A DNA stretch of 27,876 bases from Sulfidibacterium sp964456625 (GTDB lineage: Bacteria > Bacteroidota > Bacteroidia > Bacteroidales > F082): the NCBI GenBank assembly GCA_964456625.1, contig CAYWBO010000036.1, positions 1 to 27,876 of the forward strand. The letters are read 5' to 3'. Shown one piece after another: positions 22,691-27,876 of the stretch; position 1 is the stretch's first letter; every line of letters starts with the position of its first letter. A program made the translations under genes and the position numbers. Under the pieces are notes generated by a model that was not told the DNA's origin, made no database searches, and saw nothing but the letters and a program-made list of their open reading frames with translations.

Positions 22691-23893
22691 CTATTTAGGT
22701 AGTTTGTCCATTCTTCTTCCATTCTTGAAGGCCACAACAAAGGCGTCCGACACCCCATTTTTTGTTCTCAGAATATCACGTTCGGTGCGGGCCTGCATGT
22801 AAGTATCGTAAGCTCCAACCGTGTAAATATAGTAACCGTTGTGCATATCTATCCGGATACTGCCTTCCGGAATACGATAGTGCTTGCTCAGGTAAGACAA
22901 AGATACGGATTTCTGATACCGTGCTCTGATCTGTACGCGATATTCCAGCAACGGTCGCACCGGCTGGGTGCTGCGGACCGGCTCCTGAACCTTTTGTTGG
23001 GCTTTCTTCATCTGTGCCTTTTTGATGGTTTCCAGCGTGGTGTCTTGAGCCTTCGGGGGCTGCACAGGCATGTTCTCATTCATCTGTGCTGCCTTTTCTT
23101 TGTTCGAAGGTGCAATCAAGGCCGGGTTGGGCGTGAAAGGCTTCGGTAACGGCATTTCATGGGGGGTCGGTTTGCTATGTTTTCGCTGTCCGAATTTTAA
23201 TGAAACGCCCAGGGAGGTGTAGTTGTACATGTCATATTTTGAACCTCCCACAGTCATATCCATCATATCCGAATTCAACACGTGGCTTACCGATTCAAGA
23301 TTCACGTTCCACTTATCATTGATTTTGTAAGACAGTCCGGCACCACCGGTCATTATTCCCTCCAGCGTTCTGCCTCCGAGGCCATGTCCATGTCCGTCTC
23401 CCATCTTGTTAATAAGGCTGGCATTGGCCAGGTTGTATAAACTGGAGTTGTAATTGGTCAGGCCCACACCGGCCACCAGATATACATTCAGTTTTCTTTC
23501 AGGATTGTAACCGGAGATCAGATTGTTCAGGCTAAAAGTTCCGTTCAGGTTAAAATCCAGATAATCCCCTTCGAAATAGCGGTTGGCACTGGTACTGATT
23601 CCTGAAAGCTGTCCGTACAGCACCTGTGCGCGCAATCCGAAAACCGGCGTAAACTGCCTGTTTAGCATCAGCCCGGCGCCCATGCGCCATTCCGTATGAC
23701 CGCTGATAGATGCCGGCATGAAACTTTTCTGTTTCAGATCTCCAAAAAACAGGCTGTTTCCCACATTGGCATTTACCTGCCAGTAGGGTTGAAATTGATC
23801 CGTTTTTGATACTTTTTGCGCCTGTGCTGCTCCGAATGGCACCAGCAGGAAAAAAGCCATCAGGATTGAAAAACAAGAAATGTGTTGTTTCAT
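22691..23893 (-). CDS. Outer-membrane beta-barrel protein with SPOR-like C-terminal domain
   Basis: This 400-residue protein has a signal peptide (hydrophobic residues 8-22, probable cleavage AQA|QK near 25). Residues about 30-235 alternate polar and hydrophobic residues with many aromatic-ended strands (LYLVAGVGLTNYNSSLYNL-type segments, ending LGVSLKFGQ), as in small outer-membrane barrels. A Pro/Lys/Gln-rich linker (about 240-312) leads to a compact domain (about 315-395; EYRVQIRARYQKSVSLSYL, GYYIYTVGAYDTYMQARTER) that looks like a SPOR-type fold, which binds denuded glycan. The combination suggests a bridge between outer membrane and peptidoglycan; this is inference. It lies upstream of the 40-residue membrane protein. 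I do not recognise a named family for the whole protein. Confidence 0.75.
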   Translation of the reverse strand: MKQHISCFSILMAFFLLVPFGAAQAQKVSKTDQFQPYWQVNANVGNSLFFGDLKQKSFMPASISGHTEWRMGAGLMLNRQFTPVFGLRAQVLYGQLSGISTSANRYFEGDYLDFNLNGTFSLNNLISGYNPERKLNVYLVAGVGLTNYNSSLYNLANASLINKMGDGHGHGLGGRTLEGIMTGGAGLSYKINDKWNVNLESVSHVLNSDMMDMTVGGSKYDMYNYTSLGVSLKFGQRKHSKPTPHEMPLPKPFTPNPALIAPSNKEKAAQMNENMPVQPPKAQDTTLETIKKAQMKKAQQKVQEPVRSTQPVRPLLEYRVQIRARYQKSVSLSYLSKHYRIPEGSIRIDMHNGYYIYTVGAYDTYMQARTERDILRTKNGVSDAFVVAFKNGRRMDKLPK

Positions 23894-24240
23894 AGCCTAA
23901 GCTTTAGGTCATTTAAGAGATTAATTTCAACTAAAATATGCAATAATTATGAATTTCTTCAATGCAGATTTTTCAAAAAATCAACAACCGGAATAGGAAT
24001 GTGCGTGCGTCTCCCATATTGTAAATAAAATCTAAAAATTAAAAAATTCGGAATAAGGTATTTTAATGCTAATCCCTGATATATAAATAGTTAAAAATAA
24101 ATAATTACCGATTCTCTTACAAAAGAATTTTCATGGAATGATTTTACACCCCGATTTTCATCCTGTAGTTATAAACATTATGATGCTTCCGTCGAATCAG
24201 GACGCCACAGAAAGCAACCATAAGATATTCTGTGGAAAAA
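23894..24240. other. Intergenic region between the barrel/SPOR-like gene and lysS
   Basis: This is AT-rich DNA with no supported gene on either strand. Near the lysS end it has an inverted repeat, CCACAGAA (24205-24212) and TTCTGTGG (24228-24235), with a 15-nt loop. It starts a few bases after the lysS stop on the minus strand and could mark the 3' end of that transcript, but there is no T-run on the correct side. Confidence 0.5.
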
Positions 24241-25965
24241 TTATTTCAACTTCCCGATCCAGGATTCTATTTCATCCATTTGAACGGCGGGGACATCCAG
24301 TTTTTTCTTTTTTCTCAGCCCATTCAGCGTTTGCTGGATGACGGTCGGTTTCATTTCCGCCAGATTTTCCGGTTTGGAAATCCCGGCTTCCGGCATCAGA
24401 TTGGCCCAGTGTTCTGCCATCCCCAGTACCATAAAATCACTACTGCTAACGGTTTTGGCCTGCACTTCGGGACGCATCTGAGGGAAGAGGATCACTTCCT
24501 GGATAGATGCCTGATTTGTCATGAACATCGTCAGACGGTCGATGCCGATGCCCATTCCTGAAGTGGGGGGCATGCCGTATTCCAGGGCACGCAGGAAGTC
24601 GTAATCGATGTACATGGCTTCGTCGTCACCTTTTTCAGCCAGCTTCACCTGTTCTTCAAAACGCTCGCGCTGGTCGATAGGGTCGTTCAGCTCGGTGTAA
24701 GCGTTGGCCAGCTCTTTACCGTTCACCATCAGCTCAAAGCGTTCGGTGAGTTCCGGGTTCTCGCGGTGACGCTTGCACAACGGCGACATCTCCACCGGAT
24801 AATCGGTGATAAAGGTGGGCTGGATGAAAGTATGTTCGCACTTTTCACCGAAAATTTCATCGATGAGTTTTCCTTTTCCCATGGACGGATCGGTTTCGAT
24901 GTCCAGCTTTTCGCAGGTGGCCTGTAGTTCTTTTTCATTCATACCGCTCACATCGATGCCTGTTTTTTCTTTGATGGCATCCAGGATGCTGATACGTTTG
25001 TAGGGAGCGGCAAAATCAATGAGGTTATCTCCCACCTGAACTTTGGTGGTGCCGTGCAGGTCAGTGGCGATCTTTTCCAACATCTGCTCGGTGGTTTCCA
25101 TCATCCAGAAATAATCCTTGTAAGCCACATACATCTCCATCTGGGTGAATTCCGGGTTGTGATACCGGTCCATGCCTTCGTTGCGGAAGTCTTTGGCAAA
25201 TTCATAGACGCCTTCGTAACCTCCTACGATAAGACGTTTTAAATACAGTTCGTTGGCAATGCGCAGATACAGTGGAATGTCCAATGCGTTGTGATGTGTG
25301 ATGAAAGGCCGTGCGGCAGCGCCTCCCGGAATAGACTGCAAGATAGGGGTTTCCACTTCGAGATAACCTTTGTCGTTGAGGAACCCGCGCATGGAACGCA
25401 GCACTTTGGCACGCATTTCAAAGATTTTCCTTACGGGATCATTGACCACCAGGTCCACATAACGCTGGCGGTAGCGCTGGTCGGGATCGGTAAAAGCATC
25501 ATAAACCTGACCGTCTTTTTCTTTAACAATTGGCAAGGGTTTTAATGATTTAGACAACACCTTCAGTTCGGTGACGTGCACCGTGACCTCTCCCATCTGG
25601 GTCGTAAAAACAAAACCTTTGATCCCGATAAAGTCGCCAATGTCGAGCAGTCGTTTGAAAACCGTGTTGTATATCGTCTTGTCTTCTCCGGGACAGACAT
25701 CGTCGCGTTTGATGTACAGCTGAATTCTTCCGGTAGAATCCTTCAGTTCTGTAAAAGAAGCAGCACCCATGATCCGGCGGCTCATCATACGCCCGGCCAT
25801 ACTCACTTCCTGAAACAGCGTGTTGTCTTTGGGATACTGTTCTAAAATATCTTTTGCATAAGCGTTTACTTCATACATGGCCTGGGGATAAGGATTGATT
25901 CCCAGTTTCTTCATCTCGATCAAAGCGTTCCGCCTTACGATTTCCTGTTCGCTCAGTTGCTGCAT
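24241..25965 (-). CDS. lysS: Lysyl-tRNA synthetase, class II, with C-terminal extension
   Basis: LysS charges tRNA-Lys with lysine in the cytoplasm. The N-terminal OB fold (about 52-145) contains GRMMSRRIMGAASFTEL. Class II motif 1 lies near GYLEVETPILQ (200-210). Motif 2 begins FRNEGMDRYHNPEFT at 260. Motif 3 is GMGIGIDRLTMF (470-481). Length is 574 residues against 505 for E. coli LysS. The extra part, from about residue 499 after LFPQMRPE, includes FMVLGMAEHWANLMPEAGI and a lysine-rich segment before the end GKLK. Long LysS proteins are usual in Bacteroidota as far as I know, and the role of the tail is not established. It is divergent from dxs, with a repeat array between them. Confidence 0.97.
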   Translation of the reverse strand: MQQLSEQEIVRRNALIEMKKLGINPYPQAMYEVNAYAKDILEQYPKDNTLFQEVSMAGRMMSRRIMGAASFTELKDSTGRIQLYIKRDDVCPGEDKTIYNTVFKRLLDIGDFIGIKGFVFTTQMGEVTVHVTELKVLSKSLKPLPIVKEKDGQVYDAFTDPDQRYRQRYVDLVVNDPVRKIFEMRAKVLRSMRGFLNDKGYLEVETPILQSIPGGAAARPFITHHNALDIPLYLRIANELYLKRLIVGGYEGVYEFAKDFRNEGMDRYHNPEFTQMEMYVAYKDYFWMMETTEQMLEKIATDLHGTTKVQVGDNLIDFAAPYKRISILDAIKEKTGIDVSGMNEKELQATCEKLDIETDPSMGKGKLIDEIFGEKCEHTFIQPTFITDYPVEMSPLCKRHRENPELTERFELMVNGKELANAYTELNDPIDQRERFEEQVKLAEKGDDEAMYIDYDFLRALEYGMPPTSGMGIGIDRLTMFMTNQASIQEVILFPQMRPEVQAKTVSSSDFMVLGMAEHWANLMPEAGISKPENLAEMKPTVIQQTLNGLRKKKKLDVPAVQMDEIESWIGKLK

Positions 25966-25991
25966 CTAAATCTCGGTTTTAAAATTCGCTG

Positions 25992-25999
25992 CAAAGATA
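25992..25999 (-). promoter_or_regulatory. -7 box of the lysS promoter
   Basis: On the minus strand this reads TATCTTTG, a TAnnTTTG match. It is 27 bases before the lysS start codon, so a leader of roughly 20 nt is expected. The -33 side falls near 26015-26025, next to the 11-bp repeat array that starts at 26038. Confidence 0.55.
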
Positions 26000-26037
26000 A
26001 TAACATCTTACGCAACGTGAAATAAGTTTTTTATTGG

Positions 26038-26146
26038 TGGTCAGACAATAGTCATACTTTAGTCAAACGATGGTCAAACAATTGTACTGTTATGGTACAA
26101 CAACTGTCTGACGATGCCTGACCATTGTCTGACAACCGTTTGACCA
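26038..26146. repeat. Inverted array of 11-bp GTCAnAC repeats between lysS and dxs
   Basis: Four 11-bp units run head to tail: TGGTCAGACAA (26038-26048), TAGTCATACTT (26049-26059), TAGTCAAACGA (26060-26070) and TGGTCAAACAA (26071-26081). After TTGTAC, a 7-base centre TGTTATG (26088-26094) and GTACAA, four units appear in the opposite orientation: CTGTCTGACGA (from 26104), ATGCCTGACCA (26114-26124), TTGTCTGACAA (26125-26135) and CCGTTTGACCA (26136-26146). The core GTCAGAC/GTCTGAC is its own near palindrome. The 11-bp period places each site about one helical turn apart. No function is known to me; a cooperative operator or a long imperfect hairpin are the main readings. Confidence 0.8.
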
Positions 26147-26209
26147 CTTCTGTGCGAAGGTGAGAATTTTTGGATCTTTTTGACACCTTAAAACAGAAAG
26201 CTTTTTCTC

Positions 26210-26217
26210 TAATTTTG
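26210..26217 (+). promoter_or_regulatory. -7 box of the dxs promoter, very close to the ATG
   Basis: TAATTTTG matches TAnnTTTG and ends only four bases before the dxs ATG at 26222. Initiation a few bases downstream would leave almost no 5' leader. A TTTG at 26179-26182 is 27 bases upstream, too far for a normal -33 element. Confidence 0.5.
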
Positions 26218-26221
26218 CGTT

Positions 26222-27876
26222 ATGCAAAAGAACGAACTCAAACCCGGGCCTTTGCTGGCGACAGTGGATTCACCGGAGGACCTCCGGAAGCTGGGTCCCG
26301 ATCAGTTGAATGAGCTGGCAAAGGAAGTCCGTGATTATATACTGGATGTGATATCGGTTCACCCCGGTCATCTGGGCGCCAGCCTGGGTGTGGTGGAGCT
26401 CACCATTGCGTTGCATTATGTGTTTAATACGCCTTACGACCGGTTGATCTGGGATGTGGGTCATCAGGCATATCCGCATAAAATCCTCACCGGCCGCAGG
26501 GATGTTTTCCATACACTGCGACACTATCGGGGGATCAGCGGATTTCCGTCCCGCAAGGAAAGTGTTTACGATGCTTTCGGAACCGGGCATGCTTCTACCT
26601 CCATTTCTGCAGCACTGGGGATGGCAACCGCTTCACAACTGAAGGGTGAAAAGGACAGAAATCATATTGCTGTCATCGGCGACGGCGCCATGACCGGTGG
26701 CATGGCCATTGAAGGGTTGAACAATGCCGGCGCTTCGCACGCCAATTTGCTCATCATCTTAAACGACAACGGCATTGCCATCGATAAAAATCAGGGTGTC
26801 ATCAAAGATTACCTCACCGGGATGCTGCGTGGCGAGCCGCTGACGGAACAAAATCTGAAAGCAAGAATTGAACGCATCAACCAGCGAAGGAAAGTCGTGA
26901 AAAACAAATCCAATAATCTTAGGGATGTCTTCCTGCGCAACAGCAACCTTTTCGAAGCTTTTAATTTTAGTTATTTCGGCCCCGTGGACGGCAATGATTT
27001 GCAGCAGATGGTGGCGGTGTTGAAGGAGATCAAAAAGATTGACGGCCCGAAATTATTGCACATCATCACTACCAAAGGCAAAGGCTTTGAGCAAGCCGAA
27101 AAAGAACAGACGATTTTTCATGCCCCTGGTCCGTTCGACAGGGAAACAGGTGCCTTGCTGAGTAAGGATCCCGGAAACAGAATCTCTTATCAGGAAGTAT
27201 ATGGAAGGACCTTGTTGGAACTGGCACAAAAAGATAAAAAAGTGGTCGCCGTGACTCCCGCCATGCCTTCGGGCTCGGCGCTGAATTTTATGATGGAAGC
27301 GTTTCCCGATCGCGTTTTCGATGTGGGCATCGCCGAGCAACATGCCGTGACCTTTTCGGCGGGACTGGCATCAGAAGGCATGATCCCTTTCTGTACCATC
27401 TATTCTACCTTCCTGCAGCGGGCTTACGATCAGGTGATCCACGATGTGGCACTCCAAAACCTTCCGGTGATCTTCGGTATCGATAGGGCCGGACTGGTGG
27501 GAGGCGACGGAGCCACGCATCACGGAGTGTTCGACCTGGCGTATCTGAACGGCATTCCCAACATGGTGGTGGCCGCTCCTATGGATGAAGTGGAGCTGCG
27601 GAATATGATGTTCACTGCGGCTGCATACGGCAAAGGTCCTTTCGCCATTCGGTATCCCCGTGGTTATGGATTTATTGCTGCTGATGCCTGGCAGAAGGAA
27701 TTCCGGGAAGTTCCGGTAGGCAAAGGCCGCATGATCCGTAATGGGAAAGATATTGCCATAGTAACCTTGGGTCAACCGGGGAATTTTGCCCTGGAAGCTT
27801 GCCGGGAACTGGATGATGAAGGAATTTATCCTGCGCTTTGCGATCTGCGTTTCCTCAAACCGCTGGATGAAAGTTT
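26222..27876 (+). CDS. dxs: 1-deoxy-D-xylulose-5-phosphate synthase, 3' end outside the window
   Basis: DXS condenses pyruvate and glyceraldehyde 3-phosphate with thiamine diphosphate, the first step of the MEP isoprenoid pathway. About 551 codons are visible out of the usual 620-640, and the frame is open at the window end. GHLGASLG (49-56) and VGHQAYPHK (79-87) hold the active-site histidines. The thiamine diphosphate/Mg motif runs from GDGAMTGG (153-160) to the asparagines in ILNDNG. DVGIAEQHAV carries the catalytic Glu372 that activates the cofactor. RAGLVGGDGATHHGVFDLAY and RYPRG follow. The ATG at 26222 is preceded by a -7 box at 26210-26217 and has no obvious ribosome-binding site. Confidence 0.97.
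   Translation, partial: MQKNELKPGPLLATVDSPEDLRKLGPDQLNELAKEVRDYILDVISVHPGHLGASLGVVELTIALHYVFNTPYDRLIWDVGHQAYPHKILTGRRDVFHTLRHYRGISGFPSRKESVYDAFGTGHASTSISAALGMATASQLKGEKDRNHIAVIGDGAMTGGMAIEGLNNAGASHANLLIILNDNGIAIDKNQGVIKDYLTGMLRGEPLTEQNLKARIERINQRRKVVKNKSNNLRDVFLRNSNLFEAFNFSYFGPVDGNDLQQMVAVLKEIKKIDGPKLLHIITTKGKGFEQAEKEQTIFHAPGPFDRETGALLSKDPGNRISYQEVYGRTLLELAQKDKKVVAVTPAMPSGSALNFMMEAFPDRVFDVGIAEQHAVTFSAGLASEGMIPFCTIYSTFLQRAYDQVIHDVALQNLPVIFGIDRAGLVGGDGATHHGVFDLAYLNGIPNMVVAAPMDEVELRNMMFTAAAYGKGPFAIRYPRGYGFIAADAWQKEFREVPVGKGRMIRNGKDIAIVTLGQPGNFALEACRELDDEGIYPALCDLRFLKPLDES

Noticed and set aside
24205..24235. Inverted repeat after lysS as an intrinsic terminator
   Set aside because: In the lysS direction no T-run follows the hairpin; the T-rich stretch lies on the wrong side of it.
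24232..24561. Plus-strand frames over the lysS 3' end
   Set aside because: Antisense shadows of LysS without independent support.
26038..26146. CRISPR array reading of the 11-bp repeats
   Set aside because: The units are far too short, have no spacers between them, and reverse orientation at the centre.

Overview
The window looks like a chromosomal segment of a Bacteroidota bacterium, probably in or near the Bacteroidales or Marinilabiliales. The basis is the gene content (a DUF4837-type lipoprotein, long-form LysS, the SUF operon order sufB-C-D-S-E followed by a DUF59 gene, a LysM-rich transglycosylase), weak Shine-Dalgarno sequences, and recurrent -7 boxes of the form TAnnTTTG ahead of genes. 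There are no tRNA or rRNA genes, no CRISPR array and no insertion sequence. Nearly everything is conserved core metabolism. The one clearly accessory-type gene is a truncated RhuM-family gene at the left edge.

Layout. 1-451 (-): 5' part of a RhuM-family gene. 754-3786 (+): enoyl-CoA hydratase, 3-hydroxyacyl-CoA dehydrogenase (interrupted by a 100-N assembly gap) and an SCP2-type thiolase, a compact fatty acyl-CoA oxidation/synthesis set closed by a strong terminator. 3885-5734 (+): a tandem CDGSH Fe-S protein and a sigma-54-dependent response regulator with no adjacent kinase. 5925-11649 (+): the SUF iron-sulfur assembly operon. 11742-18198 (+): a leucine/isoleucine operon, leuA-leuC-leuD-citramalate synthase-like-leuB, preceded by a promoter, an operator-like palindrome, a leader peptide rich in Leu and Ile codons, and mutually exclusive antiterminator/terminator stems. 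18365-25965 (-): a short SSB, a DUF4837 lipoprotein, a LysM lytic transglycosylase, TatA, a 40-residue membrane protein, an outer-membrane barrel/SPOR-like protein, and LysS. 26222-27876 (+): dxs, running off the window.

How the parts fit. SUF proteins supply Fe-S clusters, and the next operon begins a pathway that needs one: LeuC is a [4Fe-4S] aconitase-family enzyme. The leu operon holds two related condensing enzymes, LeuA and a second one of citramalate-synthase type. LeuCD and LeuB can process the products of both, giving 2-oxoisocaproate for leucine and 2-oxobutyrate for isoleucine. The leader peptide carries both Ile and Leu codons, which matches this double output.

The least ordinary signals are (i) the ribosome-mediated Leu/Ile attenuator at 11802-11944, (ii) a 109-bp inverted array of 11-bp repeats between the divergent lysS and dxs genes (26038-26146), (iii) a perfect 12+12-bp palindrome inside the RhuM coding sequence, (iv) an unlisted 40-codon membrane-protein gene at 22560-22682, and (v) a CxxCxxxC tail on SufD.
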